A stretch of 64,000 nucleotides of DNA from Cytospora piceicola (GCA_023375675.1 JALQBC010000014.1:434001-498000), one strand, 5' to 3'; shown: positions 1-12,203, counted from the first letter of the stretch. Translations and numbers: made by a program. The notes: generated from the letters alone by a model not told the origin.

Positions 1-3000
1 CCACGAGACACGACTTTTTGACTTTTGAAGCCCGCATATTTGATTACAGGCCCACTGACTGTGGAAGCATTCTCGAAAGTTTCCTATTCTGGCACACAGA
101 CTTGGCGCATGATGTATACTATTTTGAAAAGCTCGACGATAGCAAGAATGGGACAGCCGGCGTCAGATCGATGCTCGTCGCTATCGCGATCCGTAATCCG
201 ACTCAAACACGTGCCAAAGTCAGGGTGTTGCTTGTTGCACGCCGAACTTAGCGCATTACCAAACCAGGGGAGAATTGTTACTCCGGGGGCAATCCATGAA
301 TAAGGCGACAGAAGCTCTTGATATTCTAGAATGCTCAACCATGATTACGAATAGGGGAATATTGTCCAGCCGGGCTATTTCTCGAGTTCGTGGTCTGATT
401 ATTGTTCTAGCTGACAAGTTAGTGTTTCGTACACAGTCCTATGTAAGTAAGGCTCGCGGGGAAAGCAAGCCACAATCTTTGTGTCTGGTGTTCTGGAGCA
501 GCTTGGTGAGCAACTTCACTGTAGCAGCTATATTACAATTCCACCAGACCCTGCCGCCAAAGGATGATATCCACCTGAACCGAGAGACCCAGTTGTTTTT
601 CAATGTTCGATCACTCACTCCCTGCAGGCTGCACCTCATTGTTGTCGAGGCAGCATTTCCCCACCTCCGTCCGTCAGAAATAATCCGATTCAACGTCGCA
701 GGGACCATTCCTCTGTATACATGGCTATACTGTGTATTATGTATGCATGTATTAGGTGATGGGATAGGTAGCCCTGGAGTAAAGCAACAGCCATTACATC
801 AGGGCTGGGCCTCCAAAGTCCGACTGTCCGAGCAACACAGTATAACAGCAATTGTCTCGGGAATCGAATCTCATTATTAGGACCTAAAGTCAATCAATGA
901 CCCAGTCGCTTTCGGCTGGGATTGCTTCACCAGGCAGGTCCAGGAAGAGGGCGCCACCATATAGCGGTACTTACCGCGACAGTACTAGTACGGGGCAGCA
1001 GCGCACATACTGTTACGTGCATTTACGTACAGCTCGGTGGGAACGTCCAGGAATAGTTAGTGTAAAAGCCGGAGACAGCTCCGGGACCTCACCGAATGGC
1101 GTCGCCACGGCCACGTTTTTTGGGAAAATAGGGGTCCATATCCCGTCCGCCTGGTTCTGTCACACTCGGTCTGGTCGGCTGGTTTGTCAGAGTCACTGTG
1201 TACCACTACCGTACCAGTGCCATTGACAGTAGGATGGTGGGATGTAGAAGATGGGCTAGATGGCAATATGGGCAGGATATTACCATAGGACGCAGTAGTA
1301 CACAATGCAATACACAGTAGCCTACTGCAGGTTGGGACCACCTCGGCATGACGAGAAGACCCGCCGAGATCTCTCCAGTCCCAGATGTCTGTGTGTTCTG
1401 ACTTGTGACGGGTTAACATGGGGCCCCGGAGCCCTGGAGATGTGGTGTACGGATACGCAGTAACGCCATACCGTTACAGCGGGCGCTTCGACGCTAACCC
1501 CTCTAAGATACCATACCACAATAGGCTATCAGGGCTATTAGGCAGTCTAGGTTCGCGCTGCGGGACCCGAGCCCAATAACTTCCCTTTGACCGCGAGGAC
1601 AACTTGTAGCATACTTCTGGACATTGATTGTAGGTTCCAGACGCGCCCAACGAAATGGCTAGAGTGAACGGGAAGGCTAGAGACCGCCTGGTTGATTGCA
1701 CCGAAGTTCTGACTCAAGCCGGCCTCCCGCACGCAGGTGGATGAGGCGAGAGAAGGACAAGGCAACCTTGGAAGGCTCTTAATACGATCCCATCGCCCTG
1801 CCTGTGGCGAAACGACGGTGGCCTGTCCTGCCTGTCAGTACCAGCGAGTGCGAAGCCTGAAGGTGTTGCCGGTGTCGTGTCGTGACTAATAATGCGTAAA
1901 CTCGCGGTTCCGAGCTGTGGTTCGGAGTCCCATAAACTCAGTGGCGCAGGCCGCCGACCCGTTCGTCGGGCCGGAGTGAGTGGCAGTGGTGTCTGACTGA
2001 CTGACTGACGGCCATTGACCGCTGCGACATGACGCCGTAATCTGTACACTATCACCATGTACCGTTACTTCCTACTTCACATGGGTACTGTAATATCCGG
2101 TCATGTGCCAAGCACGTGCCAAGCTTGTGGTGACGCTCGAGAGTGCACCCTGTCCGGCCTTTATCTGTGCGCGTCCTGACGTTTTAAGCTTTGACATGAC
2201 ATCCCATAGTGATAAGGATGCACTTGCCCCAAGAAGTTGCTGGAGGTAGTGCAGGCAGTCGTTCCAGCTTGAATGAAGCCTTGACTTGCCTGCGCTTGTG
2301 TGATGCCAGATCGGGGCGTGGCTGGCATGGCTAAACCCTGCTGTCGATCGACTCGCGGTGGAATACCAAACCCCACCAACTTCTCCATCCGGCGTCTGGC
2401 AGATCGTGAGAGGATCTCGGAGCAAGACATCACGGAAGCTGGCCTCGTGTGCTCGTGAGCCGGCACGGTGCCCACAGATCTAATGGATGTGGGCCTCCAG
2501 AGGTCGCCGGCGGAATACAAACGTCAGCTGGGGTCCTGGTGGCTCGTGGCTCGTGGCTTGATGCGAGCTGGAGGAGAACATATGGCTGCCATTTGCTCAT
2601 TAGGGACTAACTATTGCGTAACGGCGTATGAAGCTACCTAGGTAGTCCCTGAGACGGCCGGGCTTGGTAATGTTGACTGCCCCCACGTCCCTTCCCAAGG
2701 TATAGCTGCGCACACGCTGCCTGAGCGGACGGCCAGGTCCTGCCAGGCTGAACCTCGGGGGCGGCTGACAAGCAGGGAGGACCTTGGGTTCTTGGTATTT
2801 CGACCACAAATAACAGGCTGGCCTGGATGGACAGCAAGACGGTCATTTCCGGGAGCAACGAAAGCTGACAATAGGAACCACCCCGGAAAGAAAAAAAATA
2901 ACAAATCAAGCGAATTGAAAACCGGAACAGGGGAGGACAACGACATGTCATGCACAACTTGTGTGGTTCTTCAGGCGATCATCAACGGCGGAGCGTTTCG

Positions 3001-4498
3001 TCCTAAGGGTTTGGGCCCTTCGACTATCTGGATGCCCTACCCGTGCTATTTAACAGTGCTATATTGGTAGATATGGCTCTATAAGACGCTTTGACGGACT
3101 TGGACATCTAGTAACATAGTCACTCGATGCGAGCCGCTCTCTCTGCCAATGTCTTGCCTTGCCCGCTTCCGCCGCTACGGTAGAGTAGACAGGTAGACTA
3201 CTAGTAGTAGGTATAGTAGGCTGGTACTTGTCATCTGGCACTGCACCTTCATGAAAGCAGTTGCGCCACGCATGTCCCCCCTAAGTGTCTGGGTAGTGAT
3301 ATGAGGTATCCGAACTTGCTTTCCGGTTTAGGCCTGTTCAACCCTGCAGTTGACGAGTTATGAAGTGTCGGAGGTTGTTCTCGAGATCGTCCACCATGAC
3401 AGCATCTCAACAACGGGTGGAACTACGTAAGTCGAGCGTGTCGGCGAACCTTGTTCACTATCGTACTGTGGTCGCATTACTCGTGTGCGGGCGCATGTTC
3501 TCCGTGGAACTCTCATCCAGACCCGGCCGAAACAAGAGCAGTAACAACGTCAGGCTGCGGCTACCGGACGCCGTCAGTCCATCAACATGTCATATCCTCC
3601 TGCCTATCTATCTGTGAGATCGTCGCTTGTGGGCAGTGGGCAAACAACCTCACATGGCAGTAGCACCAGATACAGTAGTAGTATTGAGTACCTACATATA
3701 AAGAGCGCACATATAGTCTGGCCTGCGGCGCCTGAGAAACGCCAGAGCGAAAAGCAAGACTCCAATCACATAACGTAGCCAATCTGCAAGCTTGCTACTT
3801 CATACTTACATATATATACTGCGTATACATACATATTCACATACATACCAGACTTACATACGTACCTGCTGGCCTTATTCTTGTTACTCCTCCTCCGCTT
3901 CTACCACGACCCCTCATTCCAACAAAGTCTCCTCCTCCTGATCTTTATTATTATTCCTCCAGGCGACCTATTCGTGTTACACCTGCTGCATTGGAATCTT
4001 TTACCGAACTAGCAGCAAATTGTCCAAGCATCACCACCATTCTAATTCCGTCTTGTACCCCGCGGCGACTCCTACTATTCTTTGTCCCAGCCGTCCATTT
4101 GTGGCCTACTTCTGTCTCATACACCTTGCTTGTGCTCTCGTCACAGCGCCGTCACCCGGCAAACGAACCGAAAACGAACTGGTGTTAGCCTCATGCTCGG
4201 TACAGATCGCACTGAACCTTCTTATCCTCTTATGATCGGTGGTTTGAGCTGGGACCAGGTGGCTGTCTTAACATTATCATCGTCGTTATTATTACTACCA
4301 TATCGCCCTTCCTTCTCCTAGACCATCCGAGTCACAGATCTGTTTCATCGTCTTATCATCCTTCTCTTTCTCAATCAACCCCTCCAGAAAGACCACAACA
4401 CCATCGATCACAGCCATACCATATACCACACTACACCATACTACCTACAGCTCAGGCGTGCGCCATCCCGTGGTGCACCAGTATCCGATCCGACCGCA
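1..4498. other. gene-free region upstream of the Sfp1-like gene
   Basis: I find no convincing gene. Open frames here are short, lack recognisable motifs and overlap on both strands. The longest (275-880 +, about 200 codons) starts in no good context and shows no domain. Visible structure is limited to a CTGA tandem run at 1993-2009, one TACCTAGGTA palindrome at 2635-2644, and a C/T-rich stretch from about 3880 to 4400 that fits the long pyrimidine-rich 5' leaders usual before filamentous-fungal regulators. Confidence 0.6.
2635..2644. repeat. TACCTAGGTA palindrome (window-wide family)
   Basis: First of 13 intergenic loci carrying this perfect 10-bp palindrome. The others are 9350-9359, 9414-9423, 19141-19150, 20653-20662, 31461-31478 (overlapping pair), 41308-41317, 44172-44189 (pair), 44204-44213, 49124-49141 (pair), 49477-49503 (array), 55133-55142 and 59363-59372. 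Chance expectation in 64 kb is about 0.06. None falls in an exon or intron called here. Confidence 0.9.
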
Positions 4499-7140
4499 AT
4501 GTTGAGTTCAATGTTTGGTGGCAACGCTAGCGCAACAACTACATCGACAAGTACTTCTACTTCTCCCACCAAGGCGAGTACCACTGCCGAGGACCCACAA
4601 AGCCGCATTATTACAGGCAACGATTCGAACAAGCTGAACAGTGCATTCGCGGCTGGGGCCACCACGAGCACCACCTGCACCTCCGAGTCGCCCACATTCA
4701 CCCACTCCCAGTCCCTGTCAGGCTCAGGCTCGCGTACAGGACGTTCAGGTTCAGGCTTCGAAACACACCCCGCTAGGCCGAATCTCGGTACTCCTCCCAC
4801 GTCTCCCAGTCACCAGAACAAGTCCACTACTACTACAGCTGCCACCGCTGCAGGACCCCCCGGCGATAACAATTTCTCTGGCTATCGTGATTCTCCTTCC
4901 ACCAATTCCACCTTTGATTTCCACTCGCCAAAGTACTCCTCCTTCAACCATCTTCCCGCCACTCCACCTTCCGCTTCACCCTCTCCCGAACCTGCCACTC
5001 CCAAGTCGCCTTTTTCAAGTCGCGCAAGGGTGGTAGCTCTTAGTGACGGTGACATCGACCTTCCCGACTTCACCTTTGACGACGTTATCTGCGACGACGG
5101 CTTCGACGACGATAACAGCGGCATCCCGATTGAGAACTCCAAATCCAAAACCGACGCTCACCCCACGCCGACCATGACAACCGGTCCCTTCGACTCGGCC
5201 TTGAGCCGCAGTCGTCAGGACTCTTTCGTCGGCGCGAAACCCATCTCCATGAACATCCAAAATCCCAATCGCGCTGACTCCGGCAGTCGCCCAAGGCGCG
5301 AGTCCCTTGCTGGCAGCATGATGGCTGGCAGCTTGATGGGCGGCATGAGCTGGGGAGGCATTTCTGTCGGCAGCTTCATCAGAGACGAGTAAGTCCTTTT
5401 TTGCCTTTGTCCTCTTGTTCTTTCCTGCCGCGATTTTTCTTACTTCTCTTTCACTTGGTGCCGCTCTCACATGGGCATTGTTTCCGAGTGCCGTACCCAC
5501 TCGAGGTCTCCATCTATATGGTCGCGACGCGAATATGGACTGACATGACTTGTGCGCAACAGGGTCCTGACGGGCACATCGCCGTTCGTTACCTTCGGGC
5601 AGTCACCATCGCTGCAGTCAACGTCCTATCTTCCCAAGCTCGAGCAAAATTTCATGAGGGATTTCAGATGCTGCGACCGGACATGGCCTACATTGCACGA
5701 CCTGCTGCAGCACTACGAGGAGAACCACCATGGAAACCCGAGCATGCAGATGAGCAGCCCCCCGGGCGCCAATCTGAACAAGCCGGGGTTGTTCCCCATG
5801 CAGGGCGGTGCGCGCCAGCCAAACAGCCGCCCTATGCAGCCCCAGACATCTGTACCTTCCGGTCAAAACGGAATGTCAGGAATGGGAATGCAGATGCCGG
5901 GCCAGATGGGCCAGCAGAACCGACAGTTTGGTGGTGTCTCTTCAGGGACGAGCATGAACATGGGCGGTATCTCCTCCATGATGCAACAACAACGATCTAC
6001 ACCCGGAACGCCTAGCCAGAGTCAAATGTCCATGAGCGACGAGATGGACGCTGTTGGTGACATGGAGATGGACGAAATGATGGACGTCGATAATAGCCAA
6101 AGCACAATGCAGCAGACGCGCCAGATGTTTGGCCAACAACAGAGGCCACAGCTGCATCTGAACAGCACTGGACTTGGTGGCTTTGGCCAGCAAGGTCTCC
6201 GCACGTCTACGCCGACGACTCCGGCTGCCAGCGGGTTTGGCTTCCAGAATAACCCGACCGTATCTTCCGTGAACACTCCAACCCTAGGAACTCAACCCTT
6301 CCGTGGCCAGTTCCAGCAAGATGCATCCAACTTGACCACCCCCACAGGTGAGATGATGGATAGCGATATGTCCGGGCTTCCGAAGATGGATCTGAGCAAT
6401 TTGAACCTGAATGGGCTCAGCGCTTTGAACGGGCTGAGTGCATCCCAGTTTGGCATGGGCTTCGGCAACAACGGAAACAACAACATGAACTTTGGCACAA
6501 TATCCGACCCTGGCAAACAGCTTTTCAGCCCTGGTGGTGGCATGTTGACCCCAGAGCAGCAGAACCTCCAACAGCAGTTTGCACAATTCGGCATTGATGT
6601 TACCACATTGCCCCCTGGCACTGACCCTGTGACGCTCTTGCAGCAGCTGGCGCCATTAGCCATCCAGGAAGAGCACAAGCCTTTTAAGTGTCCAGTCATT
6701 GGATGCGAGAAAGCTTACAAGAATCAAAACGGCCTGAAGTACCACAAGACACATGGACATTCCACACAGCAGCTGCACGAAAACGGCGATGGTACCTTCT
6801 CGATCGTCAATCCGGAAACTAGCGCGCCATACCCCGGAACGTTGGGTATGGAGAAGGAGAAGCCATTCAAATGTGACGTCTGTGGAAAACGCTATAAGAA
6901 CTTGAACGGCTTGAAATATGTAAGTACCCAGATCGATGCTTATTATTCGATTCATGTCTAACAATTCAACAGCACAAGGCACACTCACCTCCGTGTGACC
7001 CAGACGTGGTGCAGCGGCAACAAACCGCCATGGCCACCCTGGCAGCACTCAGCACTGGCAACCCAATGGCTATGAACATTGGCAACTTCGGCACCTTGGG
7101 CAACGGCCTTCCCAATATCGGAGAGGAGCAGCCTCAATAG
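4499..7140 (+). CDS. Sfp1-like C2H2 zinc-finger transcription factor
   Basis: Exons 4499-5388, 5563-6919 and 6973-7140 give 804 aa. The first 290 residues are Ser/Thr/Pro-rich low complexity with a block ending [12 protein letters not shown] just before intron 1. Exon 2 opens with the conserved SPFVTF...[10 protein letters not shown] segment and an atypical finger (C333, C334, H347, H352). A Met/Gln/Asn/Gly-rich middle follows. The C-terminus has the split finger pair typical of yeast Sfp1: C673/C678/H691/H695 and C734/C737/H750/H753, separated by the [15 protein letters not shown] linker. Intron 2 (53 bp) falls between the Cys and His halves of the last finger. In yeast, Sfp1 is a nuclear activator of ribosomal-protein and ribosome-biogenesis genes under TOR control; that role is inferred here. 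Oddity: the frame stays open for 110 codons after the TAG (next entry). Confidence 0.88.
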
Positions 7141-7473
7141 GATGGGGCAGACCACGAGTCGGACAGCAGCCAAGAGGAGCCTGACGAGGAATCTGTCACT
7201 GCTCCAAAGCTTCAGAATCCGCTTAATTCGGCATCACGTCACAGGTGCACGCTGACGGATCCCAACACTGGTGAGCCCTGCACTGCGGACTTCTCTCGAG
7301 CAGGCCACTTGCGGCGACACCAGGAGACGATCCATCATATTGCCACCGCGACGTTCCGATGCGATGTCTGCGAAAAGGAACGAGTATTTAACCGACTCGA
7401 CACCTTACAAAGACACTATCGTCAGTGCCATCCTGGCTTGGAATCACCTCACGGGCGGCGTGCGACCGGCTAA
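7141..7473 (+). other. in-frame 110-codon continuation with two more C2H2 fingers after the Sfp1 TAG
   Basis: Reading on in the same frame past the TAG at 7138-7140 gives 110 sense codons before TAA at 7471-7473. An acidic linker (DSSQEEPDEES) comes first. Then come two complete fingers: Cys codons at 7246 and 7279 with His at 7318 and 7333 (C-X10-C-X12-H-X4-H), and Cys at 7360 and 7369 with His at 7414 and 7429 (C-X2-C-X14-H-X4-H). The spacing and the FSR...RRHQETIHH motif recall Rpn4-type fingers. There is no ATG before the fingers, so the stretch is unlikely to be a separate gene. It could be expressed by stop readthrough, or by removing 7006-7140 or 7009-7140. Both are multiples of three, start with GT and use the TAG itself as the acceptor AG. 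A recent nonsense mutation or sequence error is also possible. Confidence 0.7.
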
Positions 7474-9987
7474 GAGCCGGCCATTCCCCCCCAGGGATGA
7501 GCGCCCCATGGTTCCAACACAGACTCGTGTGTCTCCCGATAAAGAGACGATTCGTCGATCTCATCCCTGGACCTCTTGATATTTCATTGAACTCTGGGAG
7601 AATTTCAGCATCTGGGCCGGCGTTGCTTCGACCTAGACTTTTCGAGGGTTTTCTCCATTATACCCCCAGAACCCGGAGATATAGACTACGGGTTACTCCT
7701 TACTATTCTTGCCCGCTGGATGCTTTCTACCGAAATCTCGAGTTAGCTTCACCCTGGTCTTGTATCAACCGGATCTACTTCGCCAATATGGAAAGGCAAT
7801 GCCAGATCTGGCTTATCACGCCCAAATATGACTGATTTTGGACTATTCACAAGAGATCCAACATATCGCTGAGCACCTCATTGGCAACTTTCATATTGCT
7901 TTGTCAGTATAATCATAGCCACTGGAGCGTCCGCCCGAAGCGGACAGGCCTTGGGGCCGGAGGAAGATGAATTATTCATATTCATTATGTTGTTTTCAAA
8001 CCCATGGCGGAAGGATTTCCTTTTTATCACATTTGTATGTTTGCCTTTCAGCTTTACGAACATAACGAGCGGCCTATAAAAGTTTGCGAGCTTGACGAAG
8101 GAGTTCAAGACTGAGCGTTCACGTTGTTGGAAAGGAGGATTGTCTTTTGCATTTCCTTATGTCTGCAGCTGGTCTCGCGAAAGAAAAAAGGGGTTAAGTT
8201 AAGTCTGTTGTTTCCTGGGCGTTGGATCCGGTAGAAGTCTGAAAACAGGATATAGAGGAAGTAAAAATCCGTCGTATGGAAAATCAAAATGCTCTGCTCT
8301 GCTATGCATACACCACACCAACTGCCATACGCTATGGTTGCATGCCCTCCTTTGTGACATCAAGTATATTGACATTGGATGTACTTGTGTACACCGTTGG
8401 GAGACGGCAGACGGGAGACCTTGTTTGCCAGAACCTGGTCATGACAGCTACCCAAGAGCAACGGCAGTGGTATGGCTAGACGAAGTTGGTCCCATCCGCA
8501 ACTTATCGCCGTACTTCGGCGGCTGGCGGCCAACATCCTCGCAGCGTCCACAACACGACGTAACCACGACGTCCCTCTGGAGTAGGTATCCGACTCAATC
8601 AACCACAACATGCCGCATCATACATAACCTTCACACAATACCTGCTGCTCTTTTCGCGATCCCTATCTTGTCGTAGGTGGCTTTCCCCCTCCTTTGTTGC
8701 GTCATACCCAGGCCAAGATCACCATCGTCGAGTCAGCATCCTTGAGATAAGAGAGAGCCATGTGCGGACTCAAGCCCCCGAGCCTTTCCAACCTTTCTCA
8801 CCGCAGATCCTCAAACCCCATCGTCCTTGTTCTCCAATTTATCACGATCCACAGCGCTGCGAGACCGAGCTGTTCTGACGCAATATGTATCCGGCGTGCG
8901 TGGAAACCCCGTCAATTGCCACGATCGCGATCTTGGGGTTGCCCACAGTGCCTACTGGGGTACAGTCTGAGTAGGCAGTGGGTAGAGGGGGGGCATGCAG
9001 AGAGGCTTGAGCCCGGTTTCCAATGGCGTGGGCCCCGTCCTTGGTGGTCAAGGTATTCCTTGGTACAGTAGTCCCGTTCTCAACAGAACCGGCCGCAGGC
9101 GCGAGTCCGGACAATGGGAGCGTCGGGCGTCACCTTACTCAAAAAGGGCATGCCGGTCGGGAGAAGAGGACGATAGCATTTCGGGGGAACAAGGCTGTAT
9201 GCGTCCTGCTCGCCGGCAAGCCGGTTTCGGGTGCTCACGGACGGAGGTTATCTGCCGTGGTGTTGTTGACCTAAATTAGTAGGTCGTTCACCTTGGCCCG
9301 TCACCTGCCCCAAGTGGTCATGATGAGGTGTGAGTATCTCCGTGGAAGCTACCTAGGTAGGGTGATTTGCCTGGCTTTAGGTGAAGCGTGCGATCATCCC
9401 GGCATCTGATAGATACCTAGGTATATCGGGTGACCAGTCAATGTAAACGGTGCCGGAACGGGAACGATGCGAAGACAAACAGATCAAGTAACCACAAGAG
9501 AGGGAAATATGGTCAACTGATGTTTCGGTCGTCAAATTGTCTCGGGGCAGACCAGCTCAGGATGTGGTAACTACTCTGGCCGCAGTTGGGGTAATGAGAT
9601 GTACAGCCCCAACTGGTCTGTGCTGAGATAAGCTTATTATGGCTCCCGCTTTTGCTCTCTCTAGCCGCAGAGCCGCATTTGAGGACCAAAACCCCGGGAC
9701 GTTATATCAAACCCCAAGAAACAAGGCGCAATATGTTTTGCATTGAGTCGTTCATGATATACAGATATATATGAGATATATATAATGCGTATGAACAAGC
9801 AGTACAGTCTTTTGCAAACTCGGGGTACACTCGGGGCATCATCTCAGCATAGTTGTGGGAGGGCAGCTCGGTCCCACTACTGAGCAGAGTTTTTTCAACT
9901 TTCAAGGTATATAGGACCCCATTCTAACATTCTTCCACATCCAACGACCAAACTACACTCGATCAAAATCGAGTCAGTTGAACAACG
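7474..9987. other. intergenic region with no supported gene
   Basis: This stretch presumably holds the 3' UTR of the Sfp1-like gene. Beyond that I see only short overlapping frames with no motif. Two TACCTAGGTA palindromes lie at 9350-9359 and 9414-9423, 64 bp apart. Confidence 0.5.
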
Positions 9988-10084
9988 TCTTTCGTAGTAT
10001 AGTGGTCAGTATACAAGCTTGTCAATAATCTCTTCGGAGTGTTACAACTCGCTTGGGACCCGGGTTCAATTCCCGGCGAGAGAG
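9988..10084 (+). tRNA. tRNA-Asp (anticodon GTC) with a 25-nt intron
   Basis: The cloverleaf can be drawn by eye. The acceptor stem TCTTTCG (9988-9994) pairs with CGAGAGA (10077-10083), followed by a G discriminator. The D stem is GTAT/ATAC. The anticodon stem CAAGC (10014-10018) pairs with GCTTG (10051-10055), and the loop is TTGTCA + C. The T arm is CCGGG-TTCAATT-CCCGG. Anticodon GTC is at 10021-10023. The 25-nt insert (10025-10049) sits one base 3' of the anticodon, the canonical nuclear tRNA intron site, leaving a 72-nt mature tRNA. The B box GGTTCAATTCC is intact. Confidence 0.88.
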
Positions 10085-10154
10085 CTTCTAATGGTGTTTA
10101 TTTTTTTTGGTTTCCTTTTAACTGTTTCCTAACTTTTTGGTTAGGCCCTATTGT

Positions 10155-10237
10155 GTGGTCAGTATACAAGCTTGTCAACACACTCTTCGGAGTGTTGCAA
10201 CTCGCTTGGGACCCGGGTTCAATTCCCGGCGAGAGAG
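10155..10237 (+). pseudogene. 5'-truncated tRNA-Asp copy
   Basis: This segment repeats the tRNA-Asp sequence from the D loop (GTGGTCAG) to the discriminator. Its exon bases match the intact copy at 9988-10084; only the intron differs. The first about 17 nt (acceptor 5' strand, D-stem 5' strand and A box) are replaced by unrelated sequence, so the acceptor stem cannot form and Pol III should lack its A box. The intron here can fold as a near-perfect stem on a TTCG tetraloop. Confidence 0.75.
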
Positions 10238-10307
10238 CTTCTTTTTGCGGTTTTTGTCGACATGGACCAGTTTGTACTTTTTGCCTTCAGTCTGTTCTAT
10301 GATTCGC

Positions 10308-10378
10308 TTTCGTAGTATAGTGGACAGTGCGCAGGCTTGTACTACGGAGGATGTGACCTCCGTATGTGAAGACTACGA
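10308..10378 (+). pseudogene. 3'-less tRNA-Asp relic with its own hairpin
   Basis: The first about 30 nt (TTCGTAGTATAGTGGACAGT and on to GGCTTGT) match the 5' half of the tRNA-Asp gene, including the A-box region. The anticodon and T-arm half is gone. What follows is self-complementary: TCGTAGT (10310-10316) pairs with ACTACGA (10372-10378), enclosing ACGGAGG (10344-10350) paired with CCTCCGT (10357-10363). It is either a degenerate tRNA fragment or a tRNA-derived structured RNA. Confidence 0.5.
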
Positions 10379-12203
10379 CCCTAACCCTGTGTACAAACTC
10401 ATTTACGGATATCAAACGTAACACATTTCTTTTGTTTTCCTTTTCTATTACATAGAATTCAGGGCAGTCTATGAAAACCTTTTTTCCACGCTCAGTGCAT
10501 TTTATCACCACATCGTATGGATTTTTCGTATAACAGACAATCTGACAATCTTGCCCTGCAACTGCACAGGTGACTTGTCCGTTAAGTGACACAAGTCGGT
10601 AAAAAAGAACGACATGCTTGATCTGATGCCATCCATATATGATGATGCATGATCGTTATACTTCTTTGCTTCCTAACCATACCATTAAATGAGGCCTCCT
10701 GCATTCCTTCTATTCCTTTTATCCCTACCTTCCCATTTCTTCTTCTCATAGCCACTAATAATTTATGCTTTCGCCTAAAGGATGATGATATATTGCATAA
10801 AATCAACCTACCATACTGCAAAGAAACCCGTAAAGTAAAGAGCGGCTCTTTTGGTCGGCTAACTATTCACCTCACCATTTCTAGTACTGCGTACTGTACT
10901 AGCATATGTTGGTGCTTAAAAGATATTTAATTGAACAACAGGAACTACTGCAAAGATCATGTATCGTAATTCAGGTCTTGGTTCGAAATACTGAACGAGC
11001 TGCTGGCCACTTCACCCAAGCATTCCCAGTTATCACCTCCCATCTATTTTGGAAACACAAATCGGAGTGGTTGTTAAGCCAGTGTGTTCAAGGTAGTATT
11101 TGTAGTGGTTTCTACATTATTCAATGGTATAGTAGGCCATTATCATCTTCCTTCCTTGGTTAGTGATTTGGTTGCTGTTAATTGTGTATTATCATGACTG
11201 GTGAGAGGTTATGTACTCCTCGGATACCAGCTTTGATATCAAGTAAACCATCGTTTCCAGCACATATCGGCAAAAGCAGGACATACAGAAATACAAGATC
11301 TTCTAAGACTCGCCAGAAAAAGGCAAGGACTACCTATACATGACATATTTGAAGTCGTTATCGTGACCTGATGCGACTCCGAGTCTGCTACAAGACTTAA
11401 GCATGCTGGTTTCATCCCCACCAAAGTCTCGTTGTTGTTATTCAATCACTTAGCAATTACATCGCTAGGCAGAGCCTGTGGGACTGCCGTTGGAGGGATA
11501 TTTCAATAACTCAGAGAGGATGCCAGACTATTAAATACTGGACAATACACAGTAACACAGATTGTATTAGGACTAATTGCAATTACAGTGATACAGATAC
11601 AGGTAATATACTGACGCGTGTAGGATGATCGGCGTCCTTATCCATACTGGCCTCACAACTTGAAATATATGGACCCGAATTCCGAAGCCTGGAAAGCTCA
11701 GACACCTGTGAAGGTGCTGATAAGCCGCACTGAGTCTTTACCTCTTTCCATACATAGGTATCATTGAAGGATGTTTAACCACATTTCCCGAAGCCAATGG
11801 CGATTTCTTAGGCTTTCCTGGAATTTGATAATAGGACAATGTCTCCAGGTTGGCGACAAAGGAAGCTGAGAGGTTGTCCCCAAGTTACAGAAGTATGGGA
11901 AGGCAGTACAAAGAGGTGAGGGTTGCGTCTTAGGCTGACTTTGTCTTCACGCTCTCCCAGCGTGGGAACCTGTGTACTTTGAGGTCAAATTCCATTGGAC
12001 CTTGGGTCCTCCAGAGATGGTATACAGGTATATTATTAGTGTAGAAGGCCTAATCCAAATGCCGTATTAATTGAAGTAGAAGTATAGTCCACTGGCCACT
12101 TGATTTTCAAGTTCCTCGCCGGAAACCTGACACAAAGGGTTTTATTAATAGTCCAGAAACAAAGAGAATCGGCCAGAGAACATCTCTGAGCTGATACAGG
12201 ATA
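10379..12203. other. AT-richer intergenic region downstream of the tRNA cluster
   Basis: Apart from the weak candidate at 10649-10930, I see no gene, tRNA or transposon motif. On the minus strand a Cys-containing frame covers 10287-10592, but it lacks an ATG and runs through the tRNA relic. Confidence 0.45.
10649..10930 (+). CDS. possible small secreted protein (weak)
   Basis: A 93-aa frame starts at an ATG. Its first about 16 residues (MIVILLCFLTIPLNEA) look like a signal peptide, and the rest carries seven further Cys residues. That is the shape of a fungal small secreted Cys-rich protein. I recognise no family. Local base composition is AT-rich, the frame is short and no intron supports it, so chance is a serious alternative. 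Confidence 0.15.
   Translation: MIVILLCFLTIPLNEASCIPSIPFIPTFPFLLLIATNNLCFRLKDDDILHKINLPYCKETRKVKSGSFGRLTIHLTISSTAYCTSICWCLKDI

Noticed and set aside
275..880. About 200-codon open frame on the + strand
   Set aside because: No motif, low-quality start and no intron support; a frame this long is expected about once by chance in a window this size.
10287..10592. Cys-containing minus-strand frame
   Set aside because: No ATG in frame after the upstream stop, and it runs through the tRNA relic.
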